Of a stretch of DNA of 64,000 bases, positions 1-10,753 are shown one piece after another. Numbering within the stretch: the stretch's first letter is position 1; each line of letters begins with the position of its first letter. This stretch comes from Amblyornis subalaris (Eukaryota > Chordata > Aves > Passeriformes > Ptilonorhynchidae). Both the position numbers and the translations under genes were made by a program. Below the pieces are notes generated by a model. That model searched no databases. It was not told the DNA's origin and saw only the letters and a list, made by a program, of their open reading frames with translations. The stretch spans positions 510,084-574,083 of the forward strand of contig JACAXG010000236.1 of NCBI GenBank assembly GCA_018881555.1, written 5' to 3'.

Positions 1-373
1 AGCGGGGAATTGGGCAGCTCCGTCGTGCCCACGCTATGAACAAAGGCGAAATGCTGTGTGCGTCAGCAAAAGGCTTTGTGTTGTGACGCGCTCCCTGTAT
101 GCCCAGGCAGGAGAGAATCCCGATGGTTATTGACCCCGGGCTGCAGGAAAGGCACATTTTTAATATCTGCAAATCAATAGGGACAGCGCAGAGCGGCGCA
201 GAGGCCGTGGCTCTGCCAACTGCACCAAACTGCAGCTCCTCTGGCCTGCGAGAAGAGTTTGCAGAGCATCTGCTGAGGGCCCCCGGAGCCTTTTCCTTCT
301 CGGTGCCACGTTCGACAGGGCGAGGGCCCGGGGGAGGGGAGAGGNGGATAATGGACGCGCTGTAATTGCTGCC

Positions 374-394
374 GGTACCGTGAGTCACGGCACC
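374..394. promoter_or_regulatory. 21-bp near-perfect palindrome with AP-1-type core
   Basis: Reading outwards from G384, the two 10-base arms are reverse complements with a single mismatch (A377 against C391). The centre, TGAGTCA at 381-387, matches the AP-1/bZIP consensus, and the inner CCGTGAGTCACGG (378-390) is a perfect odd-length palindrome. A dimeric bZIP or MAF-type site is a reasonable reading, but no function can be shown from the sequence. Confidence 0.3.
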
Positions 395-870
395 TCGGGG
401 AGGGCGGAGGGGAAGAGCCGCAGTCGGACTGAAGGAGCTTCCTGGCTTTTAAGAAAGCTCTGGAGGAACAAATGCTAAGCTCAAAGCCAAAGTCTTGGAG
501 GGACTGAAGGTTCCAGGTACTGGAATTTCTTTCATCCTTTGCTTCTGATGGGAACCATNAAGTTCAGTTTTAATCACGTTGTGAAAGAGGGAGGAATGGT
601 TTCTGCACTGAGATGAGGGCATGGGTGTCATGCCAAGAGCCTTTTCCTCAGGGATGGGCACTGAGATTGGATCCTGAGGTGGAAGAGCCCAGCTGGATGT
701 GGAAGATCTGGCATCCAGGGGTGGTGGGAGCTCACTGCAGATACAGAACATGGATTTGTCTGGAAGACTAAGGAAGGATGCAGCTCCTCACTGGGAGCTG
801 AACTTGGCGTGTTCTTCTGGGAATGGGCACACAGGGAACCTTCTGACCTCCCTCCTCCCTGGGACACCCG

Positions 871-1000
871 CGAATCCCAGAATCCCAGACTGGCTTGGGT
901 TGGGAGGGTCCTAAAAGTTCATCTTATTCCACCCCCTGGCACCTTCCACTATCCCAGGTTGCTCCAAGCCCNGTCCAACCTGGCCTTGAATATGTCCTGT
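871..1000 (-). mobile_element. CR1 LINE 3'-end fragment, family A
   Basis: The sequence carries the avian CR1 tail in reverse orientation: a TTGGGTTGGGAGGGTCC block, then CACCTTCCACTATCCCAGG and CAAGCCCNGTCCAACCTGG. The usual CCATGGGCAGGGA segment is deleted. It sits in the inferred RTN4R intron, antisense to the gene. Confidence 0.85.
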
Positions 1001-1601
1001 ACTTCTGGCCTAAGGGCAGGGTGTGTTTTCCCTGGAAAAAGACAGAGCCCACGGCCAGAGCTGAACCCAGTGCTCCAGGAGAACAAACAAATGGAAACAT
1101 CCTGCTGCAAGGTGTGGGTGGCTCGTGGCACTTGGTGGCCACTGTGGTGTGGGACACTGACCCCAGGCACAGCTGCTGGTGGAGCTGGAGAAGGTCCTTG
1201 GAGGAGCAGGGAGAAGCCATGGCAGGGCCCTGGGGTGTCTGTCACAGCACAGCCAGCCTGGCTGGGGATAAAGTGCTCACCTTGGCACCTCTGGCTCCGT
1301 CCACTCCTGCCCTTCTCCCCNGCCCTGCCCTGGCTGGGCTCTGACAGCCGCTGGGTGCTGGCTCTGCCACGGATCAGCCAGGACACGGCTGAGCCGCACA
1401 GCNGGAAAGCCACTGGAAAAAGGCTTTGGGGGATGATTGACAGGAGCTGTCTCGCTGGAAGGAGCTAATCCAAGCAGCTCAGGAGCACCGGGGCCCTAAT
1501 TAAAGCTCACAGCCTGCCCTACTGTAATTAACTCCCTGTGCTGCTCCTGGCAGCTGCTCCCAGTGCCACTCGCTGCTCCTGGCAGCCCCCGGGCATTGCA
1601 G

Positions 1602-2014
1602 CGGGGCAGGGACAGCCCGGGCTGGGGTGGAGCAGGGACAGCCATGGGATGGAGCAGGGACAGCCATGGAGTGGGATGGAGCAGGGACAGCCTGGGCTGG
1701 GCTGGAGCAGGGACAGCCATGGGCTGGGCTGGAGCAGGGACAGCCATGGGCTGGGATGGAGCAGGGACAGCCATGGGATGGAGCAGGGACAGCCATGGGG
1801 TGGGATGGAGTAGGGACAGCCTGGGCTGGGCTGGAGCGGGGACAGCCTGGGCTGGGCTGGAGCAGGGACAGCCTGGGTTGGGATGGAGCAGGGACAGCCT
1901 GGACTGGGATGGAGCAGGGACAGCCTGGACTGGGACGGAGCAGGGACAGCCATGGGGTGGAGCAGGGACAGCCATGGGGTGGAGCAGGGACAGCCTGGGC
2001 TGGGCTGGAGCAGG
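1602..2014. repeat. GC-rich minisatellite, about 16 copies of a 20-30-bp unit
   Basis: A conserved core GGAGCAGGGACAGCC recurs about 16 times, separated by variable linkers made of ATGGG and CTGGG blocks that set unit lengths of roughly 20-30 bp. The array keeps long open frames on both strands because it lacks stop-forming sequence, not because it codes for protein. It lies in the inferred RTN4R intron 1. The purine-rich + strand has many GGG runs. Confidence 0.95.
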
Positions 2015-4710
2015 ATGTGCCCCTGCCCTTCTGCTGCTCTATGCTGGGCAGGAGCCGCAGTGCTCCAGCTCTGGACGGGGACAGGACCTCGCTGCCCGGC
2101 CCGGGAGCTTTCCATGGGAAGAGAGATCCTCTGGGTCGCCTGTGCATGCTCAGGACACCAATGATCCAGAGGTGCTCCAACACGGCTGTCAGGATGGGGT
2201 GGCACAGGGCGGGNTGATGTTCATACACATGGTCTGTCCCCTGCCAGCTGCTTCATGTTCCCTCCTTCTCTCCCCATGTTTCCATGGATTTCTTGTGCCC
2301 TTGGCTGGAGCTGGGACGGGAATGTGGTCACTGAGATTCCTCTCACACAGGAATGGGTCTGTGCATTCCCTCAGCTGTGTCACCTGTTTCCAAGGCCTGT
2401 GAGATGCTCTTGGGCCGTGGTTGGATTTTCCCCAGGCCCTGGCAGGGAGGAGCAGCTGGGCAGAGCTGGATCCTGCCGTGGTGTCCCGGTCTGAGCTGTT
2501 CTGCTGGAGTGGGAGGCGCTGCAGAGTGAGGTGAACCCCATTGCTCCGGTGCCACCCCACCACCCCAACAACGGAAATTCGGACACAGGCTCCAGAAAGT
2601 CCCATTTCTCTGCCCACGGGTTTTCATTATCAGCTGGAGAGGCACGGCCAGAGAGTCACCAGCGCTGTTTTAATTTCCCAGGAGGCTGCTCCTGGTGTGC
2701 CGTGGCTCCAGCAGGGAATTTCAGCTGTCTCGTGTTGCTGTGCTTCGTGCGATGGGACGTGACATGTCAAAACATGACAAGGCAGCCAGGATGTGTCACA
2801 GTGCTGCACTCCACACTCTGCCTGGCAGGGCTGCTCAGGAGCTGAGAACATCAGCCTCGAATTATCCCTGCATGCTGAGCTGGTGCTTTTCTCCCACATG
2901 GATTATGAAATATTGGAGTCTCCTGCCTATATTGGACTGTTGGATCACACCAGATTTATTAACCACATGTGGTGAATCATTTTGGCCAGGCTGACAGCCA
3001 AACCTGNGATGCCGGGCTGTTCCTGCAGGAAAGCCACTTTCCCTCCTCGGCTTCTCCAATTGTTGTTCCTCCAGTAAACATTTGGTGAGGTTTCCGTGTG
3101 GTTTAATCCGTTGTGGTTGGTGTTTGATGTGGTTTCATTGGCCACGTGAGCACCTGCCAGGCTCCACGGGAGCTGCAGCCACTGCCTTTGGATTCCCCTC
3201 GGGAGGTGGCAGGGCTGGATGTGGTTCCAGTCTCCCCAGTTCATCCCACTCTGCACCACTGGGATTTTCTGCCGGGTTTTTGAACTCTGCTTTGTCACGT
3301 CGCGCTGTAATGAGGCCTCAACGAGCCTGAAGGATATTTGCAGTGTTCAGGGAAGGAAAACCCTCCCACAACGGAGGCAAAACCCTCCCACAACGGAGGC
3401 AAAGCCGCTCTTGTCCCTGGGTTGGAGATCCTCAACGTGTCCTTCAGCCAGAGGTGCTGGGATGAGCTGGGAAGGGGACACGCGTGTCCCTCTCACAGGT
3501 GGCATTCCCAAACGGAGCCTCCTGCTGCTCCCATTTGCTGCCCATTCATTTTAGCTCCCGTTTAGAGGAAGCAGACTAATTACAGGCTGTTAATTGCTGG
3601 GAAAGCACTGCTGGCACTGCCTCCCTTCCCTGCCGGGAGCAGGGAACAGCAGGAGCCTCCTCGGGTCTTTCAGCAGGAGGTTCATGCTCACCCTGCCAGG
3701 TCCCTTTGCAGTAAATGATGCTCTGTCCATACCTTCCTCCCCTCCAGGCTCATTCCCAGCTTCCCAACTGGGAATTTGATGAACCAAAATGTTTCCTTGG
3801 GATTCCAGTGCAGCCCAGCTCCTGGGGAAGCAGCTGGGCAACACCAGGAAAAAATGTTCCTCTCAGGAGGTTGTCAGGTCGCATGGGCTGCCTGCATGCT
3901 TGGGACACATGGAATCTGTTCCTGCCTTGCAAACTTTCTGGAATCCCTGAATCAAGCCTTGCATGTGATTTCCTCCTACAACAGCATGGTGAAAAATCTT
4001 CTGTTTCCTCCTCTTCCTCCGTGGCTACGCAGGTTCAAAGGAAAAAAAACATGGGGAGAGAGGAAGCAAGAATCTGTGGGTTAAAGTTTTGACCAGGAGA
4101 AGGGAAGGATGCTCTTGGCCCTGAGGCTTCTCCAGGCAGGTCTGACCTGAAAGTTATTCTGGGAATCTCTCCCAGTTATTTCTCCCAGGAAGACCAGATC
4201 AGTCCAAAATTATTTGTGGAAAGTCACAATTAGGTCTGGAGAGCAGTGAGGGGACATCTGCTTGTTTGGAAGAGTTGTTCAGTAACCCTGGAGAGTGAGG
4301 AGCCGGTGGCACTGCCGGGATGGGACTTGGAGTTTCCTGGTGCATCCCGGGAGCTCTCCCAGCAGCTGGACTGTGCCAGGTGTGCCCGTGGCAGAGGGAA
4401 AGGGCCCGGAGTTCCGTTCCCTTTGCTCGCAGGTAAGCTCTTGGGAACAGGGCTGGTGTCGGATGTGCAAATCCATGGTGCTGACCCCTCTCTCTCAGCC
4501 CCCGAGGGTGCAGGGCTGAGGAGGTGCCCAGACTGCATCTCTACAAGTGTACATTGATTTAAGCTCTCGAGTTGAGTGGCAGAATCACATTTTGAATCCT
4601 GCGTTTGAATTGTTGGCTGCCCTGGCCTCTGCTGTTTGTGGTTGGTGGTGCCACCTTTGGGGGGGGGACCTCAGGCTCCTCTATTAACTGCCNAGAGAAG
4701 CCTTCTCCAT
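2015..4710. other. Unique intronic sequence, no gene seen
   Basis: No exon, RNA gene or recognisable transposon was found in this interval. It contains a perfect 22-bp tandem duplication at 3357-3400. At 4416-4437 a pyrimidine-rich CAG is followed directly by GTAAG, so acceptor-like and donor-like signals abut with no exon between them. Confidence 0.5.
3357..3400. repeat. Perfect 22-bp direct duplication
   Basis: Two identical 22-base units (3357-3378 and 3379-3400) lie head to tail, each containing CTCCCACAACGGAGG. A third partial copy begins at 3401 with three A residues and diverges. Confidence 0.9.
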
Positions 4711-4750
4711 GACCCTGCCTCATTCCCGTGCTCTTTTTGTCCTTCCTTAG
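4681..4750 (+). other. RTN4R: Splice acceptor region of RTN4R exon 2
   Basis: A pyrimidine-rich tract (about 4711-4748) ends in TTCCTTAG at 4743-4750. A branch-point-like ATTAACT lies about 60 bases upstream at 4683-4689. The acceptor is placed here because the conserved receptor reading frame becomes recognisable just after it, and because the first two exon bases complete a glycine codon, matching the known phase of the RTN4R exon 1/2 junction. Confidence 0.85.
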
Positions 4751-6177
4751 GAAGCAAACTGCTGATTTTGGTGCTTTGCTTGAACATCCCGTCGGAAGCG
4801 GAGTCGTGCCCCGGGGCGTGCGTATGCTACAGCGAGCCCAAGATCACCATCAGCTGCCAGCAGCAGGGGCTCACGGCCATCCCCACCGAGATCCCCATCC
4901 AGAGCCAGCGCATCTTCCTGCACAACAACAGGATCACCCTGGTGAGGGCCACCAGCTTCACCTCGTGCCGCAACATGACCATCCTGTGGATCCACTCCAA
5001 CAACATCAGCCTCATCGAGCCCGGCGCCTTCTACGGGCTCGGCAAGCTGGAGGAGCTGGACCTCAGCGACAACACCAACCTCAAATCCATCAACCCCGTC
5101 ACCTTCCGGGGGCTCGTCCACCTCCACACCTTGCACCTGGATCGCTGCGGGCTGCTGGAGCTCTCCACGGGGCTCTTCCGAGGCTTGTTCTCCTTGCAGT
5201 ACCTCTACCTTCAGGATAACAACCTGCAGATCCTGCTGGACGACACCTTCATAGACCTGGCCAACCTCACGTACCTGTTTTTGCACGGGAACAAAATCAA
5301 GAGCTTGTCGGAGAACGTCTTCCGCGGGCTGGTCAACCTGGACCGGCTGCTGCTGCACCAGAACAGGGTCAGCCTGGTGCACCGGCGCGCCTTCCACGAC
5401 CTGGGCAAGGTGATGACCCTCTACCTGTTCAACAACAACCTGACCGTGCTCACGGGGGACACCATGGCCCCGCTGGTGTCCCTGCAGTACCTGCGCCTCA
5501 ACGGCAACCAGTGGATCTGCGACTGCCAGGCCCGCTCCCTCTGGAATTGGTTTAAGCAGTTCAAGGGCTCCTCCTCGGAGCTGGAGTGCCACCTCCCCCC
5601 GCGCCTGGCGGGGAGGGACCTCAAGAGGCTGCAGAGCTCCGACCTGGAAGGCTGCGTGGACTCCTTCAACCAGATCCGAACCAGCGTTTTTAGCACAAAA
5701 ACCAGGTCTGGGAAGCTCCCGACGGGGATGCCCCCTCTGGGCTCCCACGACGGCTCCTCCAAGTGCTGCCAGCCCGAGATGGATAAATCTTTTATTTACG
5801 AGGCTAAAGGCAAGGCAGGGCCCTCCTCCCACAGCAGCCGCTCGTCCAACAACCACCTCAAGGAGAAGGAGAACATGTCCAGGCCCAAGTACATGGAGAC
5901 GGACCCTTCCAAAAACGGCAGCAACAAGCACATAAACGATTCCCCCTTTGGGACCTTCCCCAGCATTGTAGACCCTCCTTTGACCAAGTTGAGACCCGAG
6001 TTTCTAGAGCCTATCGAACCTTCCACAGTCCCAACCAAAAAGAGGCAGGGCTGCTCTAAAAAGAACAGATCAAAGGCCCAGTGCCGCCTCACCCAGCAGG
6101 GGAACAGCTCCACGTTACAGCTCAGCCTAAGCCTTTTGATCCCCCCCTTGGTGTGGAGCTTACTGTTATTCTGCTAA
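4751..6177 (+). CDS. RTN4R: Nogo-66 receptor 1 (NgR1), exon 2, C-terminal 474 residues
   Basis: RTN4R is a GPI-anchored neuronal surface receptor that binds Nogo-66, MAG and OMgp and signals through p75/TROY and LINGO-1 to limit axon growth. Numbering from the serine at 4753: signal-peptide core 3-12; LRR N-cap with C19, C23, C25 and C35; eight LRRs about 49-248 (for example [29 protein letters not shown]); LRR C-cap 252-302 with C256, C258, C279 and C301; stalk with the paired C338-C339; hydrophobic GPI-signal tail 458-474. Adding the eight exon 1 residues puts C256, C258, C279 and C301 at human 264, 266, 287 and 309, and sequons N74 and N171 at human N82 and N179. The estimated full length of about 482 fits the human 473. 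[14 protein letters not shown] and INDSPFGT match RTN4R and not RTN4RL1 or RTN4RL2. The frame is intact, without Ns, and ends at TAA 6175-6177. Exon 1 is outside the window. Confidence 0.97.
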
Positions 6178-6364
6178 AATTAACTCTTTTCCTGGGTTGA
6201 TGACACTTTAATACTCGACTTTTGCTGACCTCCATACACGTTGCAAACAAAAGCAGAACTGCCATCCGCCCCGAGAAAGCTTTGTTACACAAAACTTAAC
6301 TGGATGCCTTTATTAAAAACACAAACAAACAAACAAAAACAAAACAAAAAGACAAACACTGAGA

Positions 6365-6372
6365 TGTACATA
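6365..6372 (+). promoter_or_regulatory. Pumilio-type element in RTN4R 3' UTR
   Basis: TGTACATA matches the Pumilio recognition consensus UGUANAUA exactly and lies within the inferred 3' UTR. PUM binding would repress or localise the mRNA, which is plausible for a neuronal transcript, but an 8-mer can occur by chance. Confidence 0.35.
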
Positions 6373-6774
6373 ATTTATTTGTCCTGAAACCTGTGAATTA
6401 TACCTTTGGTCTTCGGAACTGCACTTGCCCACAAAGCAGCTTTTGCTACGGCAGATGGTAAAGAAATATGGTTTATTTACAGGAAAAAAAAAAAAGAAGT
6501 GTAAGAAATGCTCTGAAAAGAATGTCTAAAATCTGTTTGTAAGTCACCATCACACTGAACACTGTTGCAGGTTCCCATTTGCAGAGGTAATGGATTTGAT
6601 GCTGTTTTAATCCTATGTTGATGACTCTTGCCGTTTTTCCGTCTCCATTCCATCGTTCACACCACGTTTACGGGCAGCATTTGTTAAAGAATGCTGCCTT
6701 CTCCTCCACCAGATTGCGGTATATATAGATATGCATTTTATTTTACTTGTGTACAAGTATACAAAAAACTATAA

Positions 6775-6780
6775 AATAAA
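6775..6780 (+). terminator. RTN4R: Polyadenylation signal AATAAA of RTN4R
   Basis: This is a canonical AATAAA, about 600 bases after the stop codon, followed within 25 bases by GT-rich sequence (AGTGGTTGTC). It is the first exact AATAAA downstream of the stop. Confidence 0.85.
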
Positions 6781-6810
6781 GATTTCTTTTTCCTAAGTGG
6801 TTGTCATCTG

Positions 6811-8050
6811 CGAGGGGTGAAGGACTCAGAGCAGCCAAAAAGCTGAAATTTAAAAGGCTGTGCAGTGTGATCTGAAGGCAGGGACAGCACTGAACACAAC
6901 AGTGATAAATAAGACATTCTTAGATGGTTATGCAACCTTTGATGGTGCCAGCAAAGGGTTTTGTTGTGTGAAACATTCCCTGCTGATGCTCCTGTTCCCT
7001 TCAAACTGTCCCCTGCCTCTGCCTGACACCATTCATATTCCAGGATGCTCAGAAGAGCAGGAAATATTTGCCCAGCCTTTCAGAGCTGAGGTAGAGGAAT
7101 GTCAGAAACAATGCCAAGAAGTCGGGCAGGGTCATTTTTCTCATGCTGTGCACTGAGTCTGGGCTCAGCTCTGTGGTGGATCCCAGTGGAGCTACACTGG
7201 GATTTAGCAAATAGGGTATATCCCCCCCAAAACACAGCTCCCAGCCTGGCAGCTCCGGTGTCCATCCCTGGAGCCACCGTGCCAGTGGCTTCACCTGCAG
7301 AGTGACCTTGGGATGCTGGGAAAAGAAACCATTGATGTCCACATATGGTGAATGTCACCCCATGGGACCCAGCACCTGCCTGGAGCCGGCTGTGCCCTCC
7401 TGGCACTGCAGCCGCGCCCTGGGCCAGGTTAGGAAAGGTTGGGCACAGGAGGCTGCTTTTCCTATCAAATCACAGAGTTTCTCCTGTGCCTCTCTCTCTT
7501 GTTGGGGTTTGGAGGTCTCTGCAGGCAGGACCAGCCTGTCACATGCAGGGGACACGGATGGGGCCAGAGAAGGGCAGTGTCACCATCCCAAGGTCCCAGG
7601 AACGTGCACCCCAGGGTTATGTGTGGAAGGCAGACTGAGGGGCTCCAGGCTGCACCATCCTTTGGGATTCCCAGCACNGGGACTGGTGCTGAGCTTCCCA
7701 GAAGGAGGGAGGCGCTGCCAGCCAGGAGTGAAGGGCAGTGGCAGGGCCATGACCCGTTCCAGCCTTGTCGTAGGCTGGAAGGTTCATGAGGAGGGAGCAG
7801 TGACCACGGGAAGGAGCAGGAGGATGCTCAGGTGGTTGATGTCCCACTCCGGGATNTCCCAGCTGAGAGGCAGCGTGGCAGGGCTTGTGCCCTACTGTGG
7901 GGGTGATGCTGGATATTCCAACCTCTGCCACAGCTGCTTCCCATCCGTGTGAGTGACAGGGAGTGTCCAAAGTGTTGCGTTTGTGATCTGTCTCCAAATC
8001 CATCCCTGGGGCTGCCAAAAAGATGTGGCACAGACCCCTCGTGGTGAAGA
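6811..8050. other. Intergenic, nothing recognised
   Basis: Unique sequence downstream of RTN4R. Open frames are short and show no recognisable domain, and no repeat family was identified. Confidence 0.5.
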
Positions 8051-8245
8051 GCTCACTGGTGTCACTGGGATGGGGACAGGTCTGTCCAGCCCAGGTGGAT
8101 CTCTGGGAGGGAACAGCTCACTGGTGTCACTGGGATGGGGACAGGTCTGTCCATCCCAGGTGGATCCCTGGTAGGGAACAACTCACAGGTGTCACTGGGA
8201 TGGGGACAGGTCTGTCCATCCCGAGTGGATCCCTGGGCAGAAGCT
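8051..8245. repeat. 65-bp tandem repeat, three copies
   Basis: Three head-to-tail copies start at 8051, 8116 and 8181. Each has GTGTCACTGGGATGGGGACA followed by GGTCTGTCCA and GTGGATC. The copies differ at a handful of positions. Confidence 0.93.
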
Positions 8246-10753
8246 GCTGTGCAGGACAGGTCTGAACCCCACCAGCCCAGCTCCATGAGCAGTCTCTGCA
8301 GAGGATCCAGGTGTGTTTTGGTGCAAATTCATTGTCCTGCCAAAAGGATGGAGCAGGGACTGTGCTGGGACAGTGCCGGGCTGAGCTGGGCAGCCCTGCC
8401 AGCCGTGCTGGGTGTGCCCAGTTTGTTGTGCACTTGTCCACGCTCACAGGTCAGGGATTGGTACCTTACCAGCCACTTCCTGCCACTCCTGGTTGGATTT
8501 GTCCCATCATGCTTGTGCTGAAGGATTTTCCAAGGTCCTGCATGGCCAAAGTATGCCCTGTCCTCTCCTACTCATCCCAAAGCATCACTGAGGCTCCCAA
8601 AGGACTCAAACCTACACTGGAATCGGAAGCACAGGAGCAGAGAAGAGCTTGGTCATGGGGTCAGCACCACCCCAAAACCTGTGAAAAAGCTGGAAGATTT
8701 GCTGGATGCTGTGCCGGGCTCCCGTGGAACCTCTTGTTTGGTCATAGTCTGTCAGTGTGTCTCCCTTGTACAGTAGTGAGTGAGTCTTGTGGTCCAAATT
8801 CCTGCTCCACAGGCACGAGGAAAGCAGGAGAGGTGGCAAAAATGCAGGATGAACCTGAAAGAAAAAAATAGAGAAAAAAGAGACACTTGTGGCATTTCCC
8901 CCAGCAGCTGATGGGCCCCAAGTAGGGCTGGGAGCTGGGCTTGCCCTCCCTGAATCGGGATCTTGGGGAGTCTGGCTCCGGTGCTCCCTGTGGATAACGC
9001 AAAGCACACGAGCAATTCCCGTCACTTCTCCTGAGTGGAGCAGGAGCTGCGCTCTGCCAACCCAGTGACACCGTTCCTGCTTTCGAGAGCTTGACTCTGC
9101 CGTGCTTTCAGTGGCTCCCAGGACTGTGTATTGGCCACAAGCCCAGAAGAGTCCCTCGTGCTAATTTCCTAGATTTCCTGCTGTCCAGATGCCAATTCCT
9201 GTGTTTACAGGCATTAGAGGGCCATTGGAATGACAAATATTGAACAAGGGGATGCAGTGGGCAGCAGGAATTCCCGTAGGAGCCTGGGAGAGGCCAAGGC
9301 TGAGCTCTGGTGTTGGGGAGGGGAGGGAGGGAGTTCCAATGAAGGGAGTTTCACTCCTGCCTTGTGCTTTGCTGGGGTTGGCTCTTCCAGATATTCCTGG
9401 ACACATTTTACACTCGAGTGTCACTGAGTGAAATGGGATTCAACCAGCAGGGCCTAGGACCTTGTTGGCTCTTCCCAATCTCAGGATCCTTTCTCTCCCT
9501 TCCTTCCTCCTGTGCAAGTCACACTCAATTTTCTGCTCCTGTCGCTGATGCCAGGAATGAAATCAAAGAGACAAGGTCAGCAGCGAGGGGTCAGGATGGA
9601 TAAGGGATGGGATCCAGGTTTCCCTGGGAAGAATGGACTCCCCACTACCAGCACAGAGTGCACAGCTCAGCACCTCAGAGGCCTGGCAGTGCAGAGGGCA
9701 CTGCTGAAGATGCAGCAACACCACAGACCCTCCAGCAGTGGTGGGAAGACACCGTGTTCATCCTCAATTCTCCATAATTTGCCTCCAGGGATTGTTTGCT
9801 GGAAGTTCTAAGCAGGAACAGAAGCAAAAGAGAAACCTTTTTCCAGGTTTTCGGGTGTGCCTGGAAGGACAGCCCAAGTTGCTGAGATGATTTTGCCCCT
9901 CCTGTCATGGTCAGANGGGAAGGGTGTTTATCCTCTGCCCCTCCGTCCACCTTCCCACCCTCCTGCAGAGGAATGGGACTGTTTCTCTGCCTGTGGATGG
10001 CAAAGTGGATTCCNAAGGTGTGTGCAGGTGGGGATTTGTCCCATCCTGGATGGGGTCCCTGACACCGGTGTGGTCACCCTCACTCCAGGGACCCCATCTC
10101 TGCTGCCAAGTTGCAAAACCCAATGTGGACAGATTTTATGGAAAAGTCATTTCATCCAACTGGTTTTGAAAGCTTTTTCTTTCCCTTTGTTAATGGATAA
10201 CTGTGATTCACCGGAATCAAAACTTCATGGAGGGATGCTCTGAGGCTGTTTCCATCAGCAAGAGCTTTTCCATCAAAGCTGGAGGCAAGAGAGGGATAAT
10301 GCAGCATGGAAGAAGCCCCACTAATGAGATTCATCGGATATCCTGGACATGGATTGGGAAGGACTGAGCTGCTCTGACACCTATGGCTCAAGCAGTTCCA
10401 GAGGGAGCTGTATTCTCCTGAGGATTCCTCGCTGTCTCTGTCCAGACCCCTCCAAGCCTTTGAAAGACGAACGATTGGAGTCTGGGCATTGCCAGTGCCC
10501 CATAGGGGTGGGACTGGAGCTCCTCACTGCAGCTGTTGGGTCAGCCTTGCTGGGCATGGCCCGGGAGGGGACTGGGAGAGACTGGAGCAGGACAGGGGCA
10601 GCCAAAGGGACCACGAGCAGGCACTGGACCTTGGGAGCTTCATCCTTTGTCCGCTGCCCACAGCAGGCTGTGTTCCCAGCGGTGTTCCAGGCATTTTGCT
10701 GCACGCAGGGGATCTAAGAAGTGCAATGGCCTGAGGGAGACAAGCTCAGGCAG
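8246..10753. other. Intergenic, nothing recognised
   Basis: About 2.5 kb of unique sequence with scattered single Ns. I could identify no exon, RNA gene, transposon or tandem array. Confidence 0.45.

Larger units (their letters stand above)
1..4750 (+). other. RTN4R: 3' portion of RTN4R intron 1 (inferred)
   Basis: This stretch lies immediately upstream of a strong splice acceptor and the large coding exon of RTN4R, so it is inferred to be the tail of intron 1. RTN4R in other vertebrates has a short first coding exon separated by a long intron. I found no plausible exon 1 here: no ATG with a short basic peptide ending one base into a glycine codon at a GT donor. The interval holds a CR1 fragment, a minisatellite and a 22-bp duplication, listed separately. 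The first 440 bases are rich in retained CpG and contain a palindrome; they could be an intronic regulatory block, which is inference only. Confidence 0.6.
6178..6800 (+). other. RTN4R: RTN4R 3' untranslated region
   Basis: AT-rich sequence follows the stop codon, including an A/C-rich (AAAC)-like stretch at 6316-6356 and short ATTTA-like motifs. It contains no Ns or transposons. The 3' end near 6790-6810 is inferred from the AATAAA at 6775 and the GT-rich sequence just after it. Confidence 0.75.

Noticed and set aside
1500..2228. Long Pro/Ser-rich and Gly/Gln-rich frames over the first minisatellite
   Set aside because: Frames exist on both strands in several phases and follow the repeat unit only.
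4416..4437. Possible cryptic exon boundary where CAG is followed by GTAAG
   Set aside because: Acceptor-like and donor-like signals abut with no exon between them, and no conserved frame leads into either.
1..4740. RTN4R exon 1 inside the window
   Set aside because: No ATG with a short basic leader ending one base into a glycine codon at a GT donor was found upstream of 4750.
4636..4749. In-frame upstream extension of the RTN4R open frame to an ATG at 4636
   Set aside because: It reads through the polypyrimidine tract and splice acceptor, and the peptide is not a signal peptide. The real N-terminus comes from exon 1.
4747..5931. 394-codon open frame antisense to RTN4R exon 2
   Set aside because: It is a shadow of GC-rich codon usage in the real exon. 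The translation is low-complexity and Val/Glu/Gln-rich, with no recognisable domain.
4751..6177. Identification as RTN4RL1 or RTN4RL2
   Set aside because: The N-terminal [12 protein letters not shown], the LDRCGL repeat, the adjacent CC in the stalk and INDSPFGT are RTN4R features. The paralogues lack them.
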